From positions 22,878-86,877 of the forward strand of contig JAHFRE010000002.1 in the NCBI GenBank assembly GCA_023258955.1: a DNA stretch of 64,000 nt, given 5' to 3'. The notes beneath the pieces are model-generated. The model was not told the DNA's origin and made no database searches. It worked only from the letters and a program-made list of their open reading frames with translations. The translations under genes and the position numbers were made by a program. This DNA comes from Sterolibacterium sp. (lineage in GTDB: Bacteria; Pseudomonadota; Gammaproteobacteria; Burkholderiales; Rhodocyclaceae). Shown one piece after another: positions 41,429-50,436 of this stretch; position 1 is the first letter of the stretch; every line of letters begins with the position of its first letter.

Positions 41429-42058
41429 ATGTCTGCTTTTGCTTTGAAGCACGACCCCTACAACCTGATCATCGCCGGGGTGGGCGGGCAAGGGAACGTC
41501 ATGACCTCGCGCACCATCGGCAATATGCTGTCGGAGCTGGGGTTGTTTGTCACGATCGGTGACACCTTCGGTGCATCCCAACGGGGTGGCTCGGTGATGA
41601 GCCACTTGAGAATCTCAGTAACAGCTTGCTATTCCCCGCAGATCCCCAAAGGCGGGGCGCATATGGTTGTTTCCATGGAGCCGTCGGAGACGATCCGCGT
41701 GCTGCGGGACTACGGCAATCCTGCTGTGCAGGTCATCACCAATACGCGCCCGCTCTACCCGATAGCTGTCATTGCGGGGAGAGCCAGCTATCCCAATTCA
41801 GCGAAAATGGAAAAGTGGATAGGCGAGATTTCAGCCAAGACTTGGTACCTGAACGCTACCGCTGAGGCCATGAAGATCGGTCCGCCGGCGCTAGGCAACG
41901 TGATCATGGCCGGGGCTCTTGCAGGAACAGGAGAACTTCCCCTGCAGCGCGATGTATTTGCATCGATCATTGCAACGCGCTATCCGCCCGAACAGGCGCG
42001 GCAAAACCTTGCTGCATACGATTTCGGCGCTCGTTACGTCGCGGCTGCCGCGATATGA
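41429..42058 (+). CDS. iorB: Indolepyruvate ferredoxin oxidoreductase beta subunit
   Basis: A 209-residue IorB-type subunit (2-oxoacid:acceptor oxidoreductase gamma fold), with the opening NLIIAGVGGQGNVMTSRTIGN and FGASQRGGSVMSHLRIS. It binds CoA and works with IorA. The ATG at 41429 is preferred over the TTG at 41420 because AAGGAG is 10 bases before it. It begins just after the iorA stop, so the two are coupled. Confidence 0.92.
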   Translation: MSAFALKHDPYNLIIAGVGGQGNVMTSRTIGNMLSELGLFVTIGDTFGASQRGGSVMSHLRISVTACYSPQIPKGGAHMVVSMEPSETIRVLRDYGNPAVQVITNTRPLYPIAVIAGRASYPNSAKMEKWIGEISAKTWYLNATAEAMKIGPPALGNVIMAGALAGTGELPLQRDVFASIIATRYPPEQARQNLAAYDFGARYVAAAAI

Positions 42059-42113
42059 CGCGGACGGATTGGTGGTGCTTGCGTCTTCAAGCACGTCCGG
42101 GAGGATTTGCTCC

Positions 42114-42344
42114 ATGATTAGGAAAACGTACCTCAGGACACCCGCAGCTCAGCAGAAGCCGGATGTTCCGCCACCAGACCGCTTGCGCATGCTTGGCGAA
42201 GACAAGAACGAGATCGACGAAATGATTGAAGCGCACGTGCGTCTTGGTTGGGTGTTAATACGCCGAAGCTACTCCATGGATGATGGTCATGGCGCCGAGC
42301 TGGTGTTTGCAGTTAGACATCGGGACATCTATGGAATGGCGTGA
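42114..42344 (+). CDS. Small GHGA-motif protein, copy 2 of 3
   Basis: A 76-residue protein starting MIRKTYLRTPAAQQKPD after GGGAGGA. Its C-terminal half carries HVRLGWVLIRRSYSMDDGHGAEL, matching copies at 25545-25763 and 46493-46717. It lies 55 bases after iorB in the same direction but may be independent. Function unknown. The repeated occurrence beside unrelated genes suggests a mobile or conserved small accessory protein. Confidence 0.7.
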   Translation: MIRKTYLRTPAAQQKPDVPPPDRLRMLGEDKNEIDEMIEAHVRLGWVLIRRSYSMDDGHGAELVFAVRHRDIYGMA

Positions 42345-42490
42345 AACGTGCAACGGATCCACCGCCTCGACAAGCACCGAAGTCCGGACCTTGACCACAT
42401 GATGTGGCATCAGCCAGAAGGGCATTCACGGTAGCAACCGTTTGGTGACAAGCCCACCAAGTCAACCATCGGCGAGCCCTACGACCCGTT

Positions 42491-43855
42491 CTAGGCTGCT
42501 ACCTCATCGACTGGCTCTTCCAGACTTATAACCAGCAAAAAACACAACAAGCACCCTGCAGCTAGCGTGAGAAATACTACGTCCCAGTTGTAATTGTCCA
42601 GAATTACGCCGACGACGATGGGCGTGATAAAGCCACCAAGCTGGCCGCCGATATTGGTGATTGATGCAGCGATGGGATACACGTCTTTCGAAACCAGTCG
42701 CATCGGATAGACGACAAATCCTGAAAAGCCTAGTGACAGAAGCAGACCGGTGACAAAGAGCAGCGTGCCGAGCAACCATGGATCTTCGGGCGAATAGATC
42801 AGCGCGTACATCATGAGTGCCGTCGTGATCGAAGAGACCAACATCAGCGGCTTACGCCGCTTGCCAAGCAGATTGTCCGACAACCAGCCGCCAATCATGT
42901 TGCCTGCAACGGCGCCGGCGAACGGGGCGGCCGAGGCGAACGCCATCTTCATGATTGCAAGTTTCTTCACGGTGATGAGATAGGTCGGAAGCCACGACAT
43001 CATCGTGGTCGTGATCGCCACCATGAAAAAATAGCCGGCGGCGCTTCCCATCATGTTCCAAGAGGAGAACAGTCCCTTGGCTGAACCTAACGGCTCGTGG
43101 TTTCTGGCGCGGATCAATCGATCCAGCCACCGCAGGTCATATGTCCTGCGCAAGGTCCCCACCGAGGGACTCTCCTCTCTGTTGTCAGTCAAAATGTACT
43201 GTGATTCGGCCCTCGAACAGAAGCGGCTATCCGCAGGGTTATCCTGGACCAGGACATACCATAGCAGAGCGAAGAAGCAGCCGGGAATAGCGAAGGACCA
43301 AAATACCCACTCCCAGCCCCAGGCTTTGATGATAACTGCGCACAATGGTGGAACGATCAAGGGCCCGAATTTCGATGCCGCGATGAAGATACCGGTAGCG
43401 AGTCCTTTCTCCCTCTGCGGAAACCAATTGTTGATCGTCGTAGGCATGCCAACGGCCAGAGGGCCTTCGGACAGGCCGACGCCGAGGCGAAAGATCTTTA
43501 GCTGCAAGGCTGAACCAGCAAAGCCAACCAGAGCTGTGAATACGGACGTCAGAACCACCGACGCAGGAAACACGACGCGGACGCCGAACTTTTTGTTCAA
43601 CAGTCCACCCGGGAGCATCGATATCACGTACCCGAGAAAGAAGATGCTCATGATGGCACCGGCCTCGGTATTTGACATCGGGAACGCTTCCCGGATGAAC
43701 GGCATTGCCACCCCAATGTTGGCCCGGTCCGCGGTTGCCAGTGTGTAGATGACAAAGATGAGAAAGAGAACGAACCAACGGTAATAGGAAGTCTTACCTG
43801 CAACCATAGAGTCGGCACCAACATCCGTCAATCCTAAGCCCGCTTGTTCTGCCAT
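42491..43855 (-). CDS. MFS transporter, anion:cation symporter type
   Basis: A 454-residue MFS permease with 12 predicted helices. The first helices carry ANIGVAMPFIREAFPMSNTEAGAI, then PGGLLNKKFGVRV (MFS signature DRxxGxK-like loop) and GVGLSEGPLAVG. It is closest to the ACS family that imports organic anions such as hexuronates, glucarate, tartrate or aromatic acids. It converges on the IorB side of the island and faces it, so it should import the island's substrate. The substrate cannot be told from sequence. Confidence 0.88.
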   Translation of the reverse strand: MAEQAGLGLTDVGADSMVAGKTSYYRWFVLFLIFVIYTLATADRANIGVAMPFIREAFPMSNTEAGAIMSIFFLGYVISMLPGGLLNKKFGVRVVFPASVVLTSVFTALVGFAGSALQLKIFRLGVGLSEGPLAVGMPTTINNWFPQREKGLATGIFIAASKFGPLIVPPLCAVIIKAWGWEWVFWSFAIPGCFFALLWYVLVQDNPADSRFCSRAESQYILTDNREESPSVGTLRRTYDLRWLDRLIRARNHEPLGSAKGLFSSWNMMGSAAGYFFMVAITTTMMSWLPTYLITVKKLAIMKMAFASAAPFAGAVAGNMIGGWLSDNLLGKRRKPLMLVSSITTALMMYALIYSPEDPWLLGTLLFVTGLLLSLGFSGFVVYPMRLVSKDVYPIAASITNIGGQLGGFITPIVVGVILDNYNWDVVFLTLAAGCLLCFLLVISLEEPVDEVAA

Positions 43856-44690
43856 AACTTCTCCTGGAAGGCTCTCACTCTGACGCAGCCTACGAGTTCA
43901 CCCGCGACATTGTCCCAGGCAGTGGATTACACCGCCATTCTCTTAGCTTGCTATGTGTGAGCTAGCAGAGCAAAAAAGGTTGGCGCGCACGAGCGTCGGT
44001 TTCCGCAGAACGCTGTGCGATGACAGTGTAGATTCCTGGGCAAGTCTGCCGATATCAATTTCGGAAGCGCAGGACTTCCCCTTCGGAAGGTTATGCGTCC
44101 TCTTTGTCGGTAACGCACGGCCAATAGCGCTGGCCAGACTCTCTGAACATAGGATTTCCGATTCATGTGAGTGAGCGTGCAAAGCATTTTCGATCACCAG
44201 TCGGCCTATATACTGATCTACATGCAGGCTTTCGATCCGCAGGTGGTCAACGCAATAGGACGTTATGCCACAAAGAGCCGGCCGCGACACGGAGATCATG
44301 GACACCGATTCCACAGTGATGGAGCCAGGGGGACACTCCAGGCGCTTGATCCAGTCAGTGGCGGGTTATTGGTGGCTGAGCTTGCCGAACGACCGCTATG
44401 GAAGAAAGACTTGGGTGGCTGGTCATGGCCGGGACCGGCGTCTGGCGTTCCCTCCCGCATTGCTGCCCCTGGCCCCAGCCACCCCTCCTCCCGCGAAGGT
44501 CCCCTATGCGACGCATTGCCGCCGCCGGCGGCGCGCCAACTTGACCAAAATCTCGCCGCCGCCAATCTCGCCCGAAATGGTGCACCGCAGCGGCGCGAGC
44601 TCGCAAATCCGAGCCGCCAGAAAATAGCTGCCACTGGAAAAGGGGGCTGGCGCGGCGCCGGATGGCTAGGTGCCGGTCCGGACCAAATCG
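43856..44690. other. Gene-poor stretch of about 835 bases
   Basis: Frames at 43953, 44171, 44265 and 44296 lack supported starts and have low-complexity or Arg/Gly/Pro-rich translations. The region is of uneven composition, with a GC-rich block at about 44470-44680, and may hold eroded insertion or accessory sequence. I could not recognise a transposase motif or terminal inverted repeat. Confidence 0.4.
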
Positions 44691-45104
44691 CTATGCGCCA
44701 AATTTGGTGATGATCCTTATTGCCGGCAGCGCGGCCCGATACTCATCAGGGGTCATAGCCAAGGTCACATCTATCCTCCTGCTGTTCGGGCGATCGATCT
44801 CAAAAGATATGCCGTTGGGGCTGAAGTCCACACAATGTAAGCGAAAGTGGCCGATGTATTCCTCGTTGTGCGTCTCGACATAGCACTCGCCATCGTCTGG
44901 TATTTCGAATTGGCGTTGGATAAGAAGATAGGGAGCATCAGAATCGCTCGACTCCACTCTCTCCTCAAACACGGCTTGGTAATAGTCGCCAGAGACTGTG
45001 GTTGAAACATGATTTGCGTGAAATCGCATCAAATGCCTCCGGTCCTCACTTACTTGAATCGCGACTACGGGTATTTTCCACTTGCGTCGGTTGAAACGAC
45101 GCAT
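44691..45104 (-). CDS. Hypothetical protein
   Basis: A 137-residue protein starting MRRFNRRKWKIPVVAIQ. It has beta-rich sequence with several Tyr and acidic positions (ECYVETHNEEYIGHF) and ends in IRIITKFGA. No motif is recognised. It is divergent from the UPF0158-like gene with 62 bases between starts. Confidence 0.5.
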   Translation of the reverse strand: MRRFNRRKWKIPVVAIQVSEDRRHLMRFHANHVSTTVSGDYYQAVFEERVESSDSDAPYLLIQRQFEIPDDGECYVETHNEEYIGHFRLHCVDFSPNGISFEIDRPNSRRIDVTLAMTPDEYRAALPAIRIITKFGA

Positions 45105-45166
45105 TATCTTTCGTAATTCCAGTCGTGCGATACACAGCAAATTTGTTCGTGAGGACATTTTCAAGG

Positions 45167-45622
45167 ATGCCATCCTCTGGTTCCATTGCCAAGGTCAAGT
45201 ATTCGAAATTGCTCGACGCTTTTCACTTTGTCAGTTTTGGCGAACCGTTCGAACATCGGGCTTTCATCAATCCCAATACTGAGACGATCTTTTACCTATC
45301 GGAAGGATTTGACACGGAAGATGATGTTCCAGACGACTTTGAAACATCGGATCAGTACATCGCCATTCCCCACAAGCATGACCTAGATCTTGGGAGGCAT
45401 CTAGTGCTGTCATTCGCTGAAGAACACCTGCCGGAAAGCTACGACGTCGTGGCAGGGTACTTTCGGAAAAGGGGAGCGTACCGACGGTTCAAGGAATTTC
45501 TGGAAGATCGAAGCCAGTTGGAGCAGTGGTTTGCCTATGAGGCACAAGCCATCGAAGTAGCCTTGCGAGCATGGGCTGACGACGAGGAGATTCAATTCCT
45601 CCCCGAGCAAACGGCGACGTAG
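45167..45622 (+). CDS. UPF0158-like protein
   Basis: A 151-residue protein. KVKYSKLLDAFHFV, an acidic middle (EGFDTEDDVPDDFETSDQ) and RRFKEFLEDRSQLEQWFAYEAQAIEVALRAW match the UPF0158 family, whose role is unknown. It starts after GAGGA and is followed by a small winged-helix gene 20 bases on, so they may be one operon. Confidence 0.75.
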   Translation: MPSSGSIAKVKYSKLLDAFHFVSFGEPFEHRAFINPNTETIFYLSEGFDTEDDVPDDFETSDQYIAIPHKHDLDLGRHLVLSFAEEHLPESYDVVAGYFRKRGAYRRFKEFLEDRSQLEQWFAYEAQAIEVALRAWADDEEIQFLPEQTAT

Positions 45623-45642
45623 GTGGGGAGGGCAGAGCCAGT

Positions 45643-45897
45643 ATGGCACTGAGCTACACACGAAAACAGGGCCAATACCTGGCGTTCATCTACTACTACA
45701 CGCTAATCAACCGCCGCGCTCCAGCCGAGGCCGATCTTCAGAAGTACTTCCGAGTAACCGCGCCATCCGTTCATCAGATAATCAAGACGCTGGAGCGCGA
45801 ACACCTTATTTGCCGAATCCCCGGACAGGGACGATCCATAACGCTGAATCTGCCGAAAGTGCAATTGCCCGAACTGGAGCCCGTCGATGACGAATAG
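45643..45897 (+). CDS. Small winged-helix (LexA/MarR-like) protein
   Basis: An 84-residue protein matching the LexA-type N-terminal DNA-binding domain: APAEADLQKYFRVTAPSVHQIIKTLEREHLI is the helix-turn-helix and RIPGQGRSITL the wing. It has no LexA catalytic domain, so it is a simple repressor or activator. It may control the divergent genes at 44.7-45.6 kb. Confidence 0.75.
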   Translation: MALSYTRKQGQYLAFIYYYTLINRRAPAEADLQKYFRVTAPSVHQIIKTLEREHLICRIPGQGRSITLNLPKVQLPELEPVDDE

Positions 45898-45952
45898 ATT
45901 GCATGACTTGCGCAATTGACCGCGACATCCCGTTCCTTGAACTCATCCTAGA

Positions 45953-46465
45953 TCAATAGAACCCACGAGAGAATCTGTACTTCTGATGGCTCGGCACATA
46001 CTTCTTCCACGCCGCGATCCAATCAGTTGCGATCTCGCGCTGGGCATCGGCTAACGAAATCTCGTGAGCACAAACCATTTTATATAGGACGAACTCCAGT
46101 TGATCCTTCTTTTCGGCGCCCCATTCGGACTCGCGCGGCTCAGGCCAAAGATTGCGAGGGTCCTCAGGTGCACCACCGATGGATAGTGGGATCAGATGAT
46201 CTTCTTCGTAATGCTTCGGATTTCTGTCGGCGTAACCGTATTCTCGAATCTGCTGCTTTTTCAATCGATTCGTGAAATTTGCCGGCGGCCGAATTGATTT
46301 GCTGTAACCCTTGGAGCAAACAGTCTGTGAAATATTTGCTTGCCTGACGTTTGGGTTGATCGCGCCAGGCGTCATTCGGTGATCAGGCAAGTCGCCAGCA
46401 AGCGCAAGACCATAAGTAAGAGCCGCAAGGGAAAAAAGTACTGAGACCTTGGCTCCGTGGGTCAT
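45953..46465 (-). CDS. Secreted HNH-like protein
   Basis: A 170-residue exported protein starting MTHGAKVSVLFSLAAL (a TTG at 46483 is an alternative). The signal peptide ends near LALAGD. The mature part has YEEDHLIPLSIGGAPEDPRNLWPEPR, an HNH-type nuclease motif, and KSIRPPANFTN. It would act outside the cytoplasm, perhaps as a nuclease in a competition or nutrient role. The conserved Cys pair may form a disulfide. Confidence 0.75.
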   Translation of the reverse strand: MTHGAKVSVLFSLAALTYGLALAGDLPDHRMTPGAINPNVRQANISQTVCSKGYSKSIRPPANFTNRLKKQQIREYGYADRNPKHYEEDHLIPLSIGGAPEDPRNLWPEPRESEWGAEKKDQLEFVLYKMVCAHEISLADAQREIATDWIAAWKKYVPSHQKYRFSRGFY

Positions 46466-46492
46466 TGAAATGGGCCCGCTCAAATTCGCATT

Positions 46493-46717
46493 TCATGCGG
46501 TCTTTTCAAGGTCCTTCCGAATCAGCGTAGCCCCATGACCTTCATCCAGCGAGTAACCACGCGAGATGAGCACCCAGCCTCGCTGCAACTCAGCTTGAAT
46601 CATATCGTCAAGATCGCGCTTGCAGTCAGCGACGATGCGCATCTTGTCAGACGTCGATGCTGCTTGTTGAGGCTGGTGCTGGACTTGGACGGCAACACTG
46701 TCAATCACGGCTTCCAT
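46493..46717 (-). CDS. Small GHGA-motif protein, copy 3 of 3
   Basis: A 74-residue protein starting MEAVIDSVAVQVQHQPQQ. It contains MIQAELQRGWVLISRGYSLDEGHGATLIRKDL, with the same GW, YS and GHGA positions as the copies at 25545-25763 and 42114-42344. The N-terminal 25 residues are Gln-rich and differ. It stands beside the secreted HNH-like gene, 27 bases apart, so a link is possible. Function unknown. Confidence 0.7.
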   Translation of the reverse strand: MEAVIDSVAVQVQHQPQQAASTSDKMRIVADCKRDLDDMIQAELQRGWVLISRGYSLDEGHGATLIRKDLEKTA

Positions 46718-46993
46718 GGATGATCCCCTGTGTCCAAAGGTGATCATTCTGCTCCTGGCATAGCCTGCCTTCACCTACGATTTGCGTCTGAAAAGTCGGT
46801 CTGATCTACCGATATTGACCTACTGCTGAACTACCATCTTGCGAGCGGATTCCCTATTCACTGCCGACAGGTGGCGGGGGACAGGTTGGGAAGCTCGGTC
46901 TCGGCGCGGCAAGTCCAGGTTGGCGCTCCATCGCCGTCGCTCGTTAGCATCAGGCGTAGTGGCTTTCAGCCATATTTTGATCCGTATCGCATC

Positions 46994-47797
46994 TTATCGC
47001 CCGGGCACCTTCATCGGCATGCTTTGCTGGAGTGCCGTCATCTCGTTGATGGCCTGCTCCGTGCCAGCCTGGTCGCCGGATTGCTGAGCCTTTTCAAGTT
47101 TCTTACTCACCGCTTCCATCTGCGCGCCCCAATCCCGTGCTTTGGCGACATCAATGCTGACGGCACCCTTGGGCGTTTCGATCGTTACACTGCCGACAGG
47201 CGCAGCGCTCATGTTCATCATCGGGCCACCTTTGGCCGCGCCCAAGATCGCGCCGGCAATTACGCCGACGACAATCACGCAGACCACCAGCACGGCAGTA
47301 TAGGGTAGCGTTTTCTCCTTCGGCACTTTCATCAGCGTGGGAACCCCGAGATAAAGCAGATAGAGCGAGTAGAGCGCCGCGATCAGGGTCAGGATGCTCA
47401 AGGCCGGGATGATCGCGAAGGCGCCCCCCACCATCGCTGCAGTACCGCTGTAGGCAATCAGTTTGAGCGCGTTCATCGTGTTCTTCTGGCCGCCGAACTT
47501 CGGCGCCAGCACGTCGGCGATCAGCGCCATGACATAGATCATCACGAGCGCGAGACCGTATCCGAACACCATCTGGGTCAGACCGGTCAGCAGCGGAACT
47601 CGCACCGTAGCCCCCATGAAGCTGATACCGAACAGCGACATGCCGATGAAACCGGCTACCGCCTGGATCGCCGCGAGAATCATGATGTACTGGGTGTAGA
47701 GGGCAGCAGTAGTGGTGGTCTCGGCCTCGATGACCGGCCAGGCCGTTTTCGGTGTTAGCAGGATTTCCTTGACGCGAGCGACTATGTTCATGTCCAT
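46994..47797 (-). CDS. Yip1-domain membrane protein
   Basis: A 267-residue protein. The N-terminus MDMNIVARVKEILLTPKTAWPVIEAE is the Yip1 start; five or six membrane helices follow (YIMILAAIQAVAGFIGM, YGLALVMIYVMALIADVL, GTAAMVGGAFAIIPALSILT, VCVIVVGVIAGAILG). The C-terminal 70 residues are soluble and helical. Members of this family have unknown roles in bacteria. It stands alone on the minus strand. Confidence 0.82.
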   Translation of the reverse strand: MDMNIVARVKEILLTPKTAWPVIEAETTTTAALYTQYIMILAAIQAVAGFIGMSLFGISFMGATVRVPLLTGLTQMVFGYGLALVMIYVMALIADVLAPKFGGQKNTMNALKLIAYSGTAAMVGGAFAIIPALSILTLIAALYSLYLLYLGVPTLMKVPKEKTLPYTAVLVVCVIVVGVIAGAILGAAKGGPMMNMSAAPVGSVTIETPKGAVSIDVAKARDWGAQMEAVSKKLEKAQQSGDQAGTEQAINEMTALQQSMPMKVPGR

Positions 47798-47933
47798 CCT
47801 TACATTAGGGTGAAATGCAATTATGGCCGGACGCGAAGTTCTTTACAAAGGGTATCCGAGTGACTCACCCATAAGCCTATTTCAGCCTGTATGCGATGTC
47901 AGAGATGGCGTTGGGATGCTTCAGCTTGCACCC

Positions 47934-48635
47934 TCACTTTCCAAGGCGAAAATCCCACTCCTGAACAATGGGGCCGTGTTCGCCTTTTGTGTCGGAAGTA
48001 GGCATCAACGTATATTTCCCACTCAGCCGAGCGGAATCGGTAAATGGCAAGGGATTCATGGATTGCATGCCGGGGGCGCCGGTACCGATAACCATGGCGA
48101 TACCGGCTTTCTTCTTGAATGCGCCAGAACGAGAGTGTGTGCAGTTGAAGGCAACATCTTTAGTGGAGAGCAAGACTATCGACAAGGAGTATTTCTTTGC
48201 CTTCAGATCAACATTCAACACCCCGGTTGGTGTCATCGCTATTTCGACCGGGACAGCAAGTGCGCAGGTGGTTACATTGAATTGACCGCCTGAATCGGCA
48301 GAGGATTCCTTCTGAAAGGTGTCCCATTGGGCAATCTGAACGCTGGCGGCAGGCGCTTCGCCGCTAAGAAATTCAGCCGAGATCGATGAACTAGCGCGCT
48401 CAGTGACAGGCAAGGTGACTTTGGCTGTCGCCCTTGAGGTGAGCTTGAGATTCGGAAGGTTCAATGTTTCGGCAACAGTGATGCTGCCACTATATACGCC
48501 AAACTTGGTTTGTGCCTGCACACTGGGAACGATGCAAGCACAGAGCAAGGCTAGGGCAGTGCCCGTCCAGGTGACGAACGAGCTTCGCCGAACAGAACGC
48601 GGTGCAAATAGAGGACTATCAAAATAACCGGGCAT
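47934..48635 (-). CDS. Exported hypothetical protein
   Basis: A 233-residue protein starting MPGYFDSPLFAPRS after GAGGAA. A signal peptide or anchor (FVTWTGTALALLCACIVPSVQA) precedes a beta-rich mature domain with Cys pairs (TTCALAVPV, AFNCTHSRS). It is likely a periplasmic or surface protein. I do not recognise the family. The TTG at 48650 is a less likely start. Confidence 0.65.
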   Translation of the reverse strand: MPGYFDSPLFAPRSVRRSSFVTWTGTALALLCACIVPSVQAQTKFGVYSGSITVAETLNLPNLKLTSRATAKVTLPVTERASSSISAEFLSGEAPAASVQIAQWDTFQKESSADSGGQFNVTTCALAVPVEIAMTPTGVLNVDLKAKKYSLSIVLLSTKDVAFNCTHSRSGAFKKKAGIAMVIGTGAPGMQSMNPLPFTDSARLSGKYTLMPTSDTKGEHGPIVQEWDFRLGK

Positions 48636-48925
48636 ACTATTTTTCCTCAAGATATAGGCGTCCCAATAAACAGAACATGCGCATGGGTGCCAATTCCACC
48701 ATCAATCAGTGTGTTCTCGGAAGCATGCGCCACATCGTTCAAAATAGCCATGGACGAAGTCATCAAAGCCAGCAGCACCAGGATCTACATCAGTGACCCT
48801 GGGCACGTGGCTCGGAACGCGATTCTCGATTGGCCTTCGGCTCCTACTAACGGTGGTGGCGCTTGTCGCTATTTTCGCGGCGTAGAGGCAACTAGCAGAA
48901 CATCTTGCCAGCCAAGGCGGACTTG

Positions 48926-49375
48926 CTACTTCGGCAAGACCCGCGGTGAAGAATGGTGATGCGCGATGTACCATTCCCCGCCGCGCTTAATTACGAGCAT
49001 GGTAAAGCGCGAAGGCCGTGCCCACGGCTTGCCGTCGGTCATCCCTGTAAACTCGTAAAAGCCGGTGACGACTGCTGCATTGTCGTCGAGAACAATCGTG
49101 TGCCTTTCCTGAATCGCGTTCTTGTTGCCACTGCCCTTCGAGGCTGAGAAGTATTTTAGGATTGCTTCGGTTCCCACGGATATAACAGGACTCACAGTTC
49201 CGAGAAGAATGGCGTCAGGTGCATATATTCCTGCGATTGCCTCTGGGTCATTGGAACTGTACGCCACCGACCAGCGGTCAACCACTGCATTTGCCTCTTC
49301 TCCCGCCCCTGCGAACGTCAGCGTAGAGGCAAGCGCGATAAACAATAGGCCCAGAACTCGAATAAATTTGCTCAT
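48926..49375 (-). CDS. Exported SnoaL/DUF4440-like protein
   Basis: A 149-residue protein. MSKFIRVLGLLFIALASTLTFA is a signal peptide. The mature domain, AVVDRWSVAYSSNDPEAIAGIYAPDAILLGT, then WARPSRFTMLVIKRGGEWYIAHHHSS, is the NTF2-like DUF4440/SnoaL fold that binds small ligands or catalyses simple reactions. Substrate unknown. Stands alone on the minus strand. Confidence 0.85.
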   Translation of the reverse strand: MSKFIRVLGLLFIALASTLTFAGAGEEANAVVDRWSVAYSSNDPEAIAGIYAPDAILLGTVSPVISVGTEAILKYFSASKGSGNKNAIQERHTIVLDDNAAVVTGFYEFTGMTDGKPWARPSRFTMLVIKRGGEWYIAHHHSSPRVLPK

Positions 49376-49445
49376 ATCAATTCCCCCTCAGTTTTCACAT
49401 CAGATGCCCTGCTGAGCAGTACCCGCGAACAAGATGACGTCATCG

Positions 49446-49682
49446 CTATCGCTTACTGCCTTCCAAGCGCTGCTGACAAATTACGCATCGAACCTTGCCA
49501 AGTGCGAGCCTCGGTCCGGGTATGACCTCGGCGCATTCGACGCAGTGGCGGCCGTCGAAGTCCGGATGGGATTCTGGTTTGGCCAGCGCGCGCACGCGCT
49601 CAAGACTATCCTGGTTGTGGATGTACTCGGCATTGCTGGCGCGGTCGTTCTCGTCCGCTGCGGGTTGGAATTCATCAACCAT
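49446..49682 (-). CDS. DksA/TraR-type zinc-finger protein
   Basis: A 78-residue protein. The C-terminal half has HCVECAEVIPGPRLALGKVRCVICQQRLE, the C4 zinc knuckle of the DksA/TraR family, which binds the RNA polymerase secondary channel. The long N-terminal coiled coil of DksA is absent, so it is of TraR/YbiI type. Such small proteins are common on phages and plasmids. It may have come from the same mobile source as the other accessory genes here. Confidence 0.85.
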   Translation of the reverse strand: MVDEFQPAADENDRASNAEYIHNQDSLERVRALAKPESHPDFDGRHCVECAEVIPGPRLALGKVRCVICQQRLEGSKR

Positions 49683-49749
49683 TTATCGATCCTCCTTGGA
49701 ATCGTCACTGTTATTAGTGACGGTAGCAAGCGCACTCGGGGAGCTGACC

Positions 49750-50310
49750 TTATTGGAGATATGTCCCGCTTACGTTCGTAGGCACGACGACCGTCTTGGT
49801 TGGGCCAGTTCCGTCTAGCCGCCGGTGCAGGAATACGGTCGTAAAATTGCCGGCATCATCGACTCCCAGTCGAATCTCGACCACAACAACGATAGCACCA
49901 CCGCCCTTGGCGTGAAATTTTCCTCTCAGCCATCGGCCCTGATTCAATGCCGATAGGAATCCTTTTACCTTAGCTTGTGCACCAGCAGCAAGACTGGACC
50001 GCAGCAAGTCAACCAGCGGCTGCCTATATTCTCGGCTAACGTATCTGAAATCATCCGAAGTTTCCATCGGCGGTTTGGAGCCATCGCTATTGGCGGCTAT
50101 CACTTTTTCCACTCGCTCGACAAATAGGTCGAAGTCGCCCCGAGGGAAAACCTGTGCTGCCAGTTTGACTTGTGCCCAGTTCATCCATGCAACATCGAGA
50201 ACCTCCGCCTGAGGACTAGCTAAGGGTGAAGTCGCTGGCCAGCACAGAAACAGCCATAGCGTCATCAGGTATCGACTGAGCGACCTTGGCCTTGCAATCC
50301 GAGAAGACAT
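49750..50310 (-). CDS. Exported hypothetical protein
   Basis: A 186-residue protein starting MSSRIARPRSLSRYLMTLWL after AGGAG. The N-terminus (YLMTLWLFLCWPATSPLASPQA) is a signal peptide. The mature part is mostly helical and beta-mixed (WMNWAQVKLAAQVFPRG, GGAIVVVVEIRLGVDDAG). No family is recognised. Confidence 0.6.
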   Translation of the reverse strand: MSSRIARPRSLSRYLMTLWLFLCWPATSPLASPQAEVLDVAWMNWAQVKLAAQVFPRGDFDLFVERVEKVIAANSDGSKPPMETSDDFRYVSREYRQPLVDLLRSSLAAGAQAKVKGFLSALNQGRWLRGKFHAKGGGAIVVVVEIRLGVDDAGNFTTVFLHRRLDGTGPTKTVVVPTNVSGTYLQ

Positions 50311-50436
50311 ACAACTCCTATCGGCGACGAGTGCCCTGCCAGGGCCCTGGCGGGCGATAGATATCCCGTTCGGTTTTGCTGAGATCCAAGCCGGAGCCGA
50401 CCACTTGCGGCCGGCTCCAATGTGCTTCACTCGATG

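Noticed and set aside
43856..44690. Insertion-sequence remnant
   Set aside because: No transposase motif, terminal inverted repeat or target duplication could be found by eye.
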